Below are positions 11,250 through 22,721 of a stretch of 64,000 nucleotides of DNA, piece by piece (position 1 is the first letter of the stretch; every line of letters starts with the position of its first letter). A program made the position numbers and the translations under genes. The stretch is taken from contig CAXIPT010000003.1 of NCBI GenBank assembly GCA_964030475.1, positions 3,882,499 through 3,946,498 of the forward strand. Reading direction: 5' to 3'. The stretch comes from Tethya wilhelma. Taxonomy: Eukaryota; Porifera; Demospongiae; Tethyida; Tethyidae. The notes below the pieces were generated by a model that made no database searches, had not been told where the DNA came from, and was given only the letters and a program-made list of their open reading frames with translations.

Positions 11250-13525
11250 TTAGTCACATAAATTTACAAACACTATGTTCATCTGCCTGTCAGGTATACC
11301 AGAATCATTTTCTGCTCATATCCCAAAGGTGTTCCCTCTCAGTATTCAAATTTGAATCTCCTCACCAATTGAGCCAATCCAATGTACAACTCCAACTCAG
11401 CCACTCGACGTCCTGAGATTACAGTATATATACAGATCAAAGGACTTCATACATATTGCACGCATAATATGTGTAAACTGCTTATTAGCTTAATTCTCTT
11501 ACCGACACGTATCCTGGGTCTGAGTCACAAATCGATATGTCAAAATATATCGATGAAAAATCTGATCGATGTATAAATCTGATCGATTCAAATTTTAATC
11601 CATGTCAAACTTTAATCAATGTCAAAATAATAAATTATATCAATGTAAAAATCTGATCAATGTCTAAATATATTGATGAAAAATCTGATCGATGTCAAAA
11701 CATCGACGTCAAACCTATATTATAATATCGATGTCAAACTTATCGATGTCAAAATATATCTATGTCAAAAATTTATCAAAGTCAAATTCTGATCGATGTC
11801 AAATTTTAATCGATGTGATCAATGTCAAATTTTAAACGATGTAAAATTCTGATCGATGTCAAAATCGGATCATTGTTAAAACTTATTGATGTCAAATTTT
11901 AACTGATGTCAAATTCTGATCGATGTCAAATTTTAATCGATGTCAAATTCTGATCAATGTAAAATTCTGATTGATGTCAAAATATATCAATGTAAAAATC
12001 TGATCGATGTCAAAATATATCGATGTATAAATCTGATCGTTGTCAAAATATATCGNCTCGTAGCTTGTCTTGAACCTCTGGATTGGTTGCCAGGGAGTAG
12101 AGACACCATGCTAGGGTTAATGATGTCTGAAATGGTATTATATATTATATGACATGACCAATAATAATTAGTTAGGGTTAGTAATGCATGTGACTTACAG
12201 AATCTAGACCACCACCAATTAGATCAACAGCATTGGATGTGATTTTTGTGAGGTCCATTTTCCCCTGATGCACCATGTACGTGATGAAGTCCACACCCAC
12301 TGGGACCTCCTCTCCCTTGGCTATGAGCTCTGCATCTTCCTTCTTGATTTCTGCTAGCTTTTCTTTGATGTAGGCCATTGGGACTTGGCAAATGTGACCT
12401 GTAGTTTCAACCAAGTTCTTCCAATTTTTTGTTGGCCAGATTTTGTGTAGTGGCAAATTAAACAGAAGTTGCTGAGTTGCATCCACAAAGTCTTGTATAG
12501 CCTGTATATAGTCCTTATAGTCAGCTGGTATTGGTTCCTTGAGACAACCAAGTCGTTTTCCCAAAACAAACCTAGTAACCGCTATTTTAAAAAAAAATGC
12601 ATCCAAGTATTCAACTTCACTCACTACCTAATATAATTATTCAATTAATTTTAATGTCTTACATTCAAGAGACCATCGGAACAGAACTTTGGGTGTGTTG
12701 AGAAGAAAATCATTGTCTTGAGATTTCTCTCTCTGGATCACCTTGATCAAATCCAAAGTAATCTCGTTGAAGGCTTTGTGGTATTCTGCCACCTTCCTTG
12801 GCACCATCATGTACTTGGCTATAGGAATGCGCTGATTGTGCCATTCTTCTCCATCACTGCATACAAGACACAAAATAATTTTAAATGCACACCAAAAGGT
12901 TAAGGAGACTACACATACAGTAACTATGATTATACCTGAATTCGAATACTTTGATATCAAACTAAACTTACATTAGAAATATACCACCAGGAAATCCAAC
13001 CTCCTCTCTTGCTCCAGCCCAATTATCTACTAGTCCAACAAGTCTTATAGGATATTTCCCTTCAGCTTTATAGACCCTTTCAATGTCGTTGGGATCCACA
13101 ACATAAAGAAATTCGGGTAAACCAGGCATCATCTTCTCACGATAGATTGTACCAAGCTCCTCAACTCTCTCTTTGATTATATTCAACATCTGAAATGGAT
13201 TCTTGGCCACTCTGGCAAAATCCTGACTGAAGTTGAGAATGGGAAACCTCTTTGGAGTAGGAATATCTGAAAATGGCTTGATGCTCTCTTTTTTATCATG
13301 ACTCTCACTGTTATGTTCATGAGACTGCAGAGTTGTGGAAAGGGTAGCTACTTTCAAAATCAGAGATGGCAGTGTCTGATTCCGCCCTGGAATTGTTGTG
13401 GATCTCACTGCTGCTGGGAATCTGCCAATTGTAGAAGTTGCACAGGATCTTTGCAGTCGGTGATGAGTCCACTGGTACTGCAGGTGCCTTGGAAAGGAGG
13501 ACAGACTTCTTGTTGCTCGCAACAT
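11250..13525 (-). pseudogene. Decayed mitochondrial-type cytochrome P450 (copy A)
   Basis: Tandem copy of the P450 at 13970-16217. Exon 1 (12972-13525, mitochondrial leader and ATG at 13525), exon 2 (12663-12856) and exon 3 (12199-12581) are open and spliceable. Exon 4 starts at 12126 but is cut at about 12057, next to a single N at 12056. Satellite 11527-12055 then sits where the end of exon 4, exon 5 and most of exon 6 should be. A scrap of exon 6 remains at 11502-11520. It encodes Arg (CGT, 11507-11509) where copy B has the heme-binding Cys (TGT). The last exon (11250-11412) has a CGA-to-TGA stop at 11339-11341 and a 2-nt frameshift further on. I call it a pseudogene. The N may hide an assembly gap, but the Cys loss and the stop are independent of it. 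Confidence 0.8.
11527..12055. repeat. Satellite of 16-17 bp units (ATCGATGTCAAA core)
   Basis: Imperfect tandem units with the core ATCGATGTCAAA joined by TCTG or TATA-type linkers, about 30 copies. The block starts abruptly inside the exon 6 remnant of P450 copy A and ends at an N beside the exon 4 remnant, so it replaces coding sequence. The N suggests that repeat length is not resolved here. Confidence 0.9.
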
Positions 13526-13969
13526 AATAATTTATTGATAATAATTGACCAGACCCACTTCTAGAAGGAATGTAATTAAAGATCCACAGAAGCCATACAT
13601 AGCTGCATGACCATGAAACCACTATATAAGCATAAGCTGTATCATGGCTATAATATAATTAGTATAATATCCATAGCCATATAACTATATGGCCAGTATA
13701 TACCAGTGCCTTAGTCTCTTACCCAGGCCTAGCTCTCCCTGGATCGGGCCTTATTTTTTGAGGAGGGAGGGGCCTTGGTACAAGGCTACCGCACTAGTGC
13801 CTACCTTCCTCAAGTCATGCTTGACTGAGTCCATTATTTCCCCCCTATATGGCACATACACAGCGTAGAATATTGTTACAAGGTTAAAAATCTAATGTGC
13901 AACACTGTTACACAAGGAATAATGATAAAAGAACAATTAAAGAACAAAAATGAAAAACAATTTAAAATG
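13526..13969. other. Intergenic between P450 copies
   Basis: About 440 bp between the start of copy A and the stop of copy B, both on the minus strand. It should hold the copy A promoter and the copy B 3' UTR. A GC-richer patch near 13720-13820 differs from the surroundings, but I find no terminal repeats or reading frame. Confidence 0.6.
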
Positions 13970-16217
13970 TTATTCTTCATTTAAATCCACAAAACCAATG
14001 TTCATCTGCCTGTCTGGCATCAGTAACATTCTCTGCTCATAACGAAGGGGGACTTCCTCTCGGTACTCAAATTTGAATCTCCTCACCAATTGAGCCAATC
14101 CAATGTACAACTCCAACTCAGCCACTCGACGTCCTGAGATTACAGAAATACTTATAATAATTCACTGTATACACAAGTCATGTGTGCACTTTACCAACAC
14201 ACATCCTGGGTCCATGGCCAAAAGGAAGAGAGGAGAACACATTAGGTGTGTTCTGGTTGTCTCTGCTCCATCTTTCAGGCATGAATCTCTCTGGTTCCTG
14301 GAAGAACTCCTTCAGACTTCCCGACACAGTAAGTGGCATTACCACCAGAGTCTACACGAATGGGACAATACAACCTCAACACCTTTGTTTGTTTTTTGAT
14401 GGTGGACAACATGATCACTTACTCCCTCTGGTACTCTGTATCCTGATAGAATTACTTCTTCTCCCAGAATTCTAGTGTTGCTTGGAGCAATTGGATAGAG
14501 CCTGTATATAACATTATATGAAACAAATGTAATAGTTATGCATACATCATTTACTATCGCTAGTAGGCTGCATTGTATACGAAGTTGCATCTCATTACAT
14601 ACCTTTGTGTCTCTCTGATGCAGTCTCTGAGGTAAGGGATGTCGTTGATGTGTGTGGGAGTGACCATCTTCTCAGAGCCAACAACTTGTTCCACTTCACT
14701 TCGTAGCTTGTCTTGAACCTCTGGATTGGTTGCCAGAGAGTAGAGACACCAAGCCAGAGTGTATGAAGTCTGAGAAAGGTAAATCAAATAAAAGGTTATC
14801 ATGAGATGAGTTATGTTCCTCCATGGCTTACAGTGTCCACCCCACCACCAATTAGATCAACAGCATTGGATGTGATTTTTGTGAGGTCCATTTTCCCCTG
14901 ATGCACCATGTACGTGATGAAGTCCACACCCACTGGTACCTCCTCTCCCTTGGCTATGAGCTCTGCATCTTCCTTCTTGATTTCTGCTAGCTTTTCTTTG
15001 ATGTGGGCCATTGGGACTTGGCAAGTACGGTCCACATATTTCACGAGTTTCTTCCAGTTCTTTGTTGGCCATATTCTGTGGAATGGCAGACTAAAAATAA
15101 GGTCTTGGGTTGCTGTGAATACTTTTTGAAGTCCCTCTATAAGGTCTTTGCAGTCAGCTGGCATTTCCTCTTCCAGACATCCGAGTCTCTTGCCCAAAAC
15201 AAACGTAGTAATTGCTAAAAGTAAACACAAACAAACACAAAAGGAAAGGTTTTAATAAAACACAGGCTCCTGCTGTGATTGCATCAAGTACCCGCACTTA
15301 GTGCAACTATTACATTTGTTCACACAATTCCAAGCTAAGCAGCTGTAGTGATTCTATCGCCCAAGACAAAGACAGAGGGGGGAGGAGACGTTGCTAAAAG
15401 AATGTAAGGTTCTTACACTCAAGAGACCATCGGAACAGAACATTGGGTGTGTCAAGAAGAAGATCACTGTCTTGAGATTTCTCTCTCTCGATCACCTTGA
15501 TCAAATCCAAAGCAACCTCATTGAAGGCTTCATGGTATTCTGCCACCTTCCTTGGCACCATCATGTACTTGGCTATAGGGATGCGCTGATTGTACCATTC
15601 TTCTCCATCACTGGAAAGAAAGAATTAAATTCATGGGATGTAACCAACAAAGATGCTTTTGAAACAGCTAACATTATAGTCTCAACCCATTTCAACTGAA
15701 CTCACATCAGAAAGACACCTCCAGGTACCCCAACCTTCTTTCTTGCCATGACCCACTCAGACATTGGAAACCTTCTTGGGTATTTACCTCCAGCCTTGAA
15801 CACCTTATCAATGTCATTTGGATCCAGTACAAAAAGAAGCTCAGGAAAGCCGGGAGAAAACTTTTCACGGAAAATGTTTCCTAACTCTTTGGCTCTCTCT
15901 TTGGTCAAATTCAAAACCTGGAAAGGATTCTTGGCCACTCTTGCAAAGTCTCGATTGATGTTGAGAATGGGAAACCTTTTTGGAGCTGGAATGGCTGAAA
16001 ATGGTTTGATGCTCTCACCGGTTTGATCCTCACTGCTCTGTTCAAGTGGCTGTGATGACTGGTGGGGGGTTGTGGAAACCATAGCTATCCTGATCAAAGA
16101 TACTGGGCCTGCAGCTCCAGCTGCTTGGTATCTGAAGCAGCTGGCAGTGACAGAAGATCTTTGTAACAGGTGAGTCCACTGGGAAAGGGAAGAGAGTGTT
16201 CTTACTGCCTGCAACAT
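13970..16217 (-). CDS. Mitochondrial-clan cytochrome P450 (copy B, intact, 551 aa)
   Basis: Heme monooxygenase of the animal mitochondrial clan (related to CYP11/24/27), expected in mitochondria and fed electrons by adrenodoxin; substrate unknown. Seven exons: 15706-16217, 15417-15610, 14832-15214, 14603-14769, 14423-14501, 14195-14351, 13970-14133, in frame with GT-AG borders. The N-terminus is Arg/Ser-rich without acidic residues, fitting a mitochondrial presequence. The I-helix reads GGGVDTTS, spanning the exon 3/4 junction. The ExxR motif is in CIRETQR and the PERW motif in FMPERW. The heme loop is FGHGPRMCVGRR, with the Cys just before the last intron. Copy A next door is a decayed duplicate. 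The start ATG is about 570 bp from the divergent SLC35F6 start. Confidence 0.92.
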
Positions 16218-16783
16218 GTTTTACTGTTCTATTTTAGAAACTGAGAATGTTTCTGTGAATGTTTCGTCAGAAAATGCAATACATACATTTCCAGTCCTTG
16301 CATCAGCATTCTCCACGCAGTGATCTAGCCCCGCCCACTTGTCATGTGACCACCAGAGGTCACCGCGTGCGTGCTGTTCAGAGAAGTTGCAGTTTTTCTT
16401 CGTCTTCAACTTAGTTGGTGAGTAGGAAATACCCTGTATGTTGCTGATGATTGTAGATCTTTGTACTAGGTATAGTTTGGTTGGTTGATAAGGTGTGTCA
16501 GACTAAAACTTCATGATGATGAAACTCCCATACCATTGATAGATATCATAGCAAGGGGTGGGATATTATTTTCAGCTTCTTGGACAAATCATAATAAGAT
16601 AGCTTTCACACATAAAAATTAATGTGAAACTTTGTTAATGAGATTTTAATGTGAGGGTTGTAATTAATTTTATTCCTTCCTATTGCAGTTGATCCCTCAT
16701 TAATGTGAAACTTTGTTAATGAGATTTTAATGTGAGGGTTGTAATTAATTTTATTCCTTCCTATTGCAGTTGATCTCTCAGCC
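16218..16783. promoter_or_regulatory. Divergent P450/SLC35F6 promoter region with 81-bp tandem duplication
   Basis: Region between oppositely oriented starts. About 78 bp at 16619-16696 are repeated at 16700-16777 with a period of 81 bp. Each copy ends in a pyrimidine tract plus TTGCAG, a good 3' splice site, so the SLC35F6 5' UTR may have two alternative acceptors just before its ATG. Confidence 0.6.
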
Positions 16784-18216
16784 ATGCCGCCCATCCAGTT
16801 TAATCTTGGGCAGACTGCCTTTAATCTTGTCATTGCCTTTGTCATGGTGACAACTGGCACCGTCAATACTCTGGCAGCAAAGTGAGTCGGTTGTTGATGT
16901 ACTCATGAATAATGTATACTTTACGATCACATTGTGCTCTTACTCCAGTCAACCTTGAATGTTAGTTTAATTTTGTGTGTGTGTATGTGTTTCATTTTCA
17001 GATGGGCAGACTATCTCCCCGCAAGGGGCTCAAACCCTGTACCAGAGCATCTGTTCATCCACCCTTACTTACAGGTGTGCACTAAATAGAAGTACACAGG
17101 AATTCTATAGTCTGTATAATATTATATTCATAAATTTTTACATGAATATATTTTCTTTTGTGTGGGTTTCATTTTCAGGCAGTGATGATGTTTCTAGGTG
17201 AGATGAGTTGTTTCTTTGCCTTCAAGATGTGGTACTACTACTACGTGTGTAGGAAGAAGGACATCAGTGTCTTCGGTCCGCAAAAGTTCATCCCATTCGT
17301 GTGGGCCATTCCCGCCATCTGCGATCTCAGTTCAACCTCCACGATGTACCTAGCTCTCACGTGGACTTATGCCGCCAGCTTCCAAATGTTACGAGGCAGT
17401 GTGATCATCTTCACGGGCATCCTTTCCGTGGCGTTCCTCGGCAACAAGCTCAAGCTCTACCAGTGGCTTGGCATGTTCACCGTCATCCTCGGTCTCGTGG
17501 TGGTTGGCATCGGAGACTACGTGTTTTTCAAAAAAGGTAACCGGTACCTCACAAAGGAGACTGTGCTGGCCGGGGATCTGCTCATCGTTCTTGCTCAAGG
17601 TATCGTAGCCATCCAGATGACGGTGGAAGAGAAGATCATCAAGAAATACAAGGTGCCTCCTCTTCAAGGCGTCGGTTGGGAGGGTATCTTTGGCTTCTCC
17701 ATCCTTATCGTCCTCCTCGTGCCCATGTACTTCGTCCCTTGGCACTTACCTGCCTCGCAGGAGTTCTGGCAAGACACCACTCGCTTCGAAGACTCTATTG
17801 ATGGACTCAAGCAGATATTCTACTCCCCTCTCCTTCTTCTCTCTACCCTCGGTTTGATCGTGAGCATCGCCTTCTTCAATTTCTCCGGCCTTACTGTTAC
17901 TTCGACCATGAGTGCCACGACTCGTATGGTCCTTGATAGCGTGAGGACCATCTTCATCTGGGCCTTCTCCCTCGGAATCGGGTGGCAAAAGTTTGAGCCT
18001 CTTCAACCCGTTGGCTACGTCATCCTCTTTGTCGGTACTTGTATATACTATGACATCATTATCATGCCCGCCATCCGTTACTTGCTAAAGAAGCTCTGCT
18101 ATGCAAAGTTTGGTGACGATGGGGATGAAAGGATGGCGAGGGTCGATGAGAAGAAACCTCTTCTGGGCAAGCCGATTGCGATCAACGATGGGTCTGAAGC
18201 CTTTGAGAAGTCGTAG
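16784..18216 (+). CDS. SLC35F6: SLC35F6-like membrane transporter (402 aa)
   Basis: Drug/metabolite-transporter superfamily protein; vertebrate SLC35F6 is placed in lysosomes and mitochondria, and its substrate is not settled. Exons are 16784-16881, 17002-17074 and 17179-18216, giving a 402-residue protein close to the human length. Family signatures are NTLAAKWAD, QAVMMFLGE, SSFQMLRGSVIIFTG, SVAFLGNKL, QWLGM and MSATTRMVLDSVRT, and about ten hydrophobic segments follow each other. The tail PLLGKPIAINDGSEAF matches the family's acidic C-terminus. Codon use in the last exon is GC-richer than in the neighbours. AATAAA at 18295-18300 is the likely polyadenylation signal. Confidence 0.95.
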
Positions 18217-18727
18217 GTCACACGCTCACCCTCGCCATGTGTGTGGGTGTCAGACTCATTGAATAGACTTGTATTGTTGTACATACTAGGCAAAAATAAA
18301 GTTGAATGCTTTTCTCTTCTCTTTCTCTCTCAATGTTTGGTATCGTGAAAAGTTTCTCATGTGCTCTGCATGTTTACTCTGAGTACCTTTTGTTTGAATT
18401 CTATATACAGTACATTTTCACAGTATACATGTGCAACATGTCCCCCTTGTAAAATATTAAAAATTTCGTGCCCCCTTGTTGATCGATGATTTAATTCATT
18501 ACTGCATGCCTAGCCTTGCAGTACAGAGTTCACATCGCATGTAATGAATGGTAACCATGGTAACTGTGATGCAATGTTCCTAATATCTTAATCATATCTA
18601 TGAATACTTGTGCACATTAAATTTTGACAAAAAACAAAAAAATACTACATATTGACTGAGCATAATTATTATTATCATAATCATTTAAAATCAACAATGA
18701 AAAAAAGATATTCTATTTTTTTTTCTC
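18217..18727. other. Intergenic between convergent SLC35F6 and AIF1
   Basis: 3' UTRs of both genes and AT-rich spacer. Nothing else recognised. Confidence 0.7.
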
Positions 18728-19589
18728 CTAGGGAAGATCTGCTAGTGTCTTCTTTGGAGGGAGTCCCTTGGGAATCTCTTTAGCTTTCTTCTTCTCTTCA
18801 AACATCAAAATCCTGTAGACCAAACACAATCAATATGGGATGTGACATGTTTACAACTTAGCCAATGGAGTATTGATAACTGTTGTCACTTGAACATTGC
18901 TGTGTACAACAGTGTCACAATGAATCCCACTAACAAGAATAGCTAGCTACAAGCACACCTACACAGCTAGTACAGAATTGTGTGTCTATTGTGATTATTG
19001 TAGACAGCTGCTTTCAATAAAGGTATATACACTTACAGTTTAAGCACAGTGGACTTCTTTCCCAACATCATGGAGAGAAACTCGTGGTAGTGAATGGTAC
19101 CTGGACAAGATACACACACATACTTACATTGTGTGATCATCCTTCATAGCTCTAGCTAGCTGGCAGGCAGTGTGTGTGGTTCTGTGAGTGTGCTGTGTAA
19201 GTGCAACTCACCAGAGTTGTTTGTGTCCACCTCAGCGATCATCTTCTTCAACTCCAGGTGGGTCTTGGCCTGACCCAGTTTCTCCATCATTCTCTTCAGC
19301 TCCATGATGTCTACAAGAAGAAGAGAGAGAGAGAGGGCATGGAGAAGTGATCACGGTGAGAGTGTGGGTATTGTGACAGCCCCTACCAATGTCTCCTGAG
19401 TTGTTTTCGTCAAATTCCATGAACTGTTCTAAATAATTATGAGAACAAAAATCACCTCATGAATCACAACAATAAACAAGGATATATATAAATAGATAAA
19501 CTGAAAGTTTATGGTTGTTTGTTCAAAGCAACCATCCACTACACAAGAATCAAACAGAGTCACAGTGGCAGCTGTTGTCAGTAGTACAT

Positions 19590-19636
<47 letters not shown>

Positions 19637-19947
19637 ATGCTTCTCTACATATTTCTGGCTTACTTTTGTAAGACTCCAGCTTCTCTTCAAGATCTTCCAC
19701 ATCATCCCAGTCCCCACTGGTTAGGTATTGCTGAGTGAGCAGATCACAATATGAACACAGAGAGAGTGTGTGAGAGTACATGTATGACTACATGTATGAC
19801 TACAGATCTTTCTTACATTGTTCAATTCATCCAAAGCACTTTCTTGTTCCTTCTTCAATTGACCAAATGCCTTACCACCTACATAAGAGTGGTTGGCATT
19901 AACTGATCAAAGACTACAAAGTGCTATTGATGGTGGCTGATCACACA

Positions 19948-20039
<92 letters not shown>

Positions 20040-21000
20040 GGTGAATCCCTGTGGTCTCAGTCTGAAAAGGAAATCCCTAACTGCACACAAACTATATCTC
20101 TCCATTTGTTGAACAGCACTTCCATTGTACAAGGAACAATGTGTGTATGCAGCCAACCACCTCAGCAACCTAACTACAGACAGATGGCAACTGCACACAC
20201 CAACATCCTTATTAGAAGACACTGGGCTGTACATGCAGAGCTATACAACATCTCTCAAACATATGTAGGGGCACACACAGTAGACACAGACTTGGCAGTG
20301 CAAGAGAATACCAGCTGCCTGCCATAATTCAAACAAATGACACAACAAACTGCCATCAACGATCCAAATTAAAGGTGATGTTTGGTTTCACTAGTTCACC
20401 AACTGTTAGCAACATGGACATGTTTACTGTCCAGCATTTACACACGCAGAGAGTACGCCTGGACATACCAAGTCGATCATTACAACATGGAATGTACAAT
20501 TCATTGGGTCCCCCTACACCTTCAGCTAGCTGCCATCATAGCTAGTGGACGTACTGTTTGTAGTGGAGTGAGTTGGTATGCTAACACTCTAGTAGCTAGT
20601 ACAATCACTGTAGGGGGTGTAATTGGAAAGAATGTTTTCTAGCACATACTTTTGTAAGCCTAAGATGCACAGGTTGGTGATGCACTGTTGATAATAATTA
20701 TAATTTCGTACTATGATTTGAACTGTTAACCACTGCATCTGCGATAGATCTCATTGTTTTAATAGTTTCAGCAACAAAACACATTGCATGCCATTTTATA
20801 GTAAAACATAGAATGAACTTATCTTCTAGTCTATTGCAAAGTTTACTAGCTATTTAAACAAGTGCTAACTATATACAATGAGCACAAATCAGATATAAGC
20901 TTGGTTCTAGGACCACAAATCATTAAATAGATGTAACAAATTGGAGCCTGTCTGCAGTGGACACACAAACATACATATACATACCTTGATGATTAGCCAT
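18728..21000 (-). CDS. AIF1: Allograft inflammatory factor 1-like EF-hand protein (144 aa)
   Basis: Small calcium-binding, actin-bundling protein (Iba1 family), cytosolic. Seven exons: 20985-21000, 19817-19878, 19664-19730, 19387-19428, 19212-19310, 19037-19100, 18728-18812; total 435 nt including TAG at 18728-18730. The N-terminus MANHQGGKAFG is typical of AIF1. Two EF loops are visible, [14 protein letters not shown] and [14 protein letters not shown], both with the full set of acidic/polar ligands. The tail ends [17 protein letters not shown]. Exon 1 encodes only five residues and is separated by a 1.1 kb intron full of CA repeats. Confidence 0.95.
19592..19635. repeat. (CA)n microsatellite in AIF1 intron
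   Basis: About 22 CA units between AIF1 exons 3 and 4, in the upstream-of-exon-4 intron as read on the minus strand. Confidence 0.95.
19942..20036. repeat. (CA)n microsatellite in AIF1 intron 1
   Basis: About 45 CA units with one interruption near 19954. The rest of this 1.1 kb intron (19879-20984) holds no recognisable gene. Confidence 0.95.
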
Positions 21001-21245
21001 CTCTCCTCTCAGTCCTCCCTGATTGACCAGCCGTAAAATTCGATATCTTGGAAGTTACCGGTTGATGTCTATCGCATACTGCGTGAACTTTGAACTTTGA
21101 CCAGTTTGCGTTCTAATTAATGCACGCCTAGGTTAGGGGGGTGGGCCTGCATCATGAAGTAAAATTAGAAAGGTGTCTATATGCAACAACAGCTAGCTAG
21201 AAAGATGCAAATTTTTGATCAAAATATATTGAAGCCCAGTATATC

Positions 21246-22643
21246 CTATACTTTAATGTAGACTCTAAGTTTGAGGCAGTCATCCTTTAGGTACTGAGTG
21301 TTCTTCTCAGGATTGGGTCCAAGTTCACTGAGCTTGAAGAAGTCTACTATTCCACCACGATGGATCCCAATGTCATCCTTACCCCATCTCCCAGAGCTAA
21401 TCTTTTCATGATGGCTGTGGTCTCCCAGCTGGTTTAACAGCTGCACATGTTCTACAGTAGTAACCGGCCAGCCTAACTGATCACTATTTTCAGCTCTTAG
21501 TGGTCTAAAAAACATTGCCACACAAATTCCACGAAGAGCACCACATCCATTAGTACGAATGTTCAGTTGAAACTTGTATCCACCTGAATGTGTGTAGAAT
21601 GGCTTACCATACCAGTTCCCATCCTGATCTAGAGCTTGACACTTCTTGAACTCAGTTAGAGTGAAATCATGGAGAGAAAACCCTTGATGGATGTAGGGAA
21701 GATGAACACTAGCACAGACATTGAAGCCAAGTTGTGCACTAGTGTACTCAACGTGCTGCTGAAGATCTGTGACCTTAGCATCCAGTCCATCTTGAATCTG
21801 TTTCAGTTGTTTCTGGAGATCTATTATTGTTTCATCTTTACGTTTGACTTGTTGTTCCCTTGTAGCTAGCTCTTTCTTGTGTTCCACGTCTTTATGTTTA
21901 AGCTGCTCGTCTTTCTCTTCAATGATTCGTAGAAATCTGTTTCTTTCTTCACCATGTTCTCTCGTCAGTCTAAGGATGAGAAGAGTAGCACTCATGAGAT
22001 GGTGTTGTTGTCCCTCCTTCATGTGATGGTCAAGGTCTCTACGAGGGACCTTCACATCACAACCTACTTCAGCATACTCACACGTCACTGGCTGGAGAGG
22101 ACACACCATCAGATGGGACTCCACATCACAACGAGCAACTGAACCAACTTCACAACAGTTAGGACATACAATTGGATACTTGGTACACACAGGCACATGT
22201 TCACTCACGCCAATGTCGTAAGTTGACTCAAACTCACAATACTGACACTGCCAGGGACGCTTTGGACAGGAGTCAGAATGCTTTATGACATCATTAACTT
22301 CACCGACCCACTCACACCCACTCTTCTTGTGGGGACAATAAACCTTGATCTCATTCACCTTCCGCTTGTAATGTTTGTTTGATACAGTCTTCAATTGAGG
22401 CTCTTTACACATAGGACAAGGCTTACCATCTCGTTGCAGTCTAGATGCAGCCTCTTGGGAGAGATGGTTGCCACAGCACAAGGTCAAATGAGGATCAACC
22501 AACAGCTCCAAAGTCACTGGACAAAAGAAATCTTGAGAAGGCTCTTCCACAAAGTCATAACTTGGGTTTGCTGAGATTTGTGAAGGTGAAGGGTCCTCTA
22601 CCAGTAAATTCAGATCTGGAGGAGGATCTCCACCACAAGCCAT
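21246..22643 (-). CDS. TRAF-like protein: degenerate RING, TRAF zinc fingers, coiled coil, MATH domain (465 aa)
   Basis: Signalling adaptor of the TRAF family, expected to trimerise and bind receptor tails. It is a single exon. The start chosen is ATG at 22643 (MACGGDPPPD). The frame stays open to 22784, but that would overlap the delta-tubulin start. Residues about 40-85 resemble a RING (FFCPVTLELLVDPH, LCCGNH, CPMCKE), yet the usual FC or HxxC positions are Leu-Ser or missing, so E3 activity is doubtful. TRAF-type Cys/His fingers follow (CPHKKSGCEWVG, CPKRPWQCQYC, CPNCCEVG, CPLQPVTCEYAEVGC). Next comes a charged coiled coil (about 245-310) and a C-terminal MATH domain (LPYIHQGFSLHDF to RVYIKV). 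A bacterial or viral origin is not suggested. Confidence 0.88.
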   Translation of the reverse strand: MACGGDPPPDLNLLVEDPSPSQISANPSYDFVEEPSQDFFCPVTLELLVDPHLTLCCGNHLSQEAASRLQRDGKPCPMCKEPQLKTVSNKHYKRKVNEIKVYCPHKKSGCEWVGEVNDVIKHSDSCPKRPWQCQYCEFESTYDIGVSEHVPVCTKYPIVCPNCCEVGSVARCDVESHLMVCPLQPVTCEYAEVGCDVKVPRRDLDHHMKEGQQHHLMSATLLILRLTREHGEERNRFLRIIEEKDEQLKHKDVEHKKELATREQQVKRKDETIIDLQKQLKQIQDGLDAKVTDLQQHVEYTSAQLGFNVCASVHLPYIHQGFSLHDFTLTEFKKCQALDQDGNWYGKPFYTHSGGYKFQLNIRTNGCGALRGICVAMFFRPLRAENSDQLGWPVTTVEHVQLLNQLGDHSHHEKISSGRWGKDDIGIHRGGIVDFFKLSELGPNPEKNTQYLKDDCLKLRVYIKV

Positions 22644-22721
22644 GATAAATGATGACCATGCAAGTTCAAGTTGTGGCAGCTGATATAACCTTTGAACCCA
22701 ACCATCTGACAGACTGTTACC
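22644..22721. promoter_or_regulatory. 78-bp bidirectional promoter, TRAF-like/TUBD1
   Basis: Only 78 bp separate the two divergent ATGs, so promoter and both 5' UTRs must be shared here or lie within coding sequence of the partner. Confidence 0.6.

Noticed and set aside
11527..12055. Satellite considered as a CRISPR or regulatory array
   Set aside because: No repeat-spacer structure; the units are simple degenerate tandem repeats.
13720..13820. GC-richer patch between the P450 copies as a possible MITE
   Set aside because: I could not find matching inverted ends or a target duplication.
19429..20234. Frames reading poly-Val/Cys or poly-Thr/His
   Set aside because: Translations of CA/GT microsatellites in AIF1 introns.
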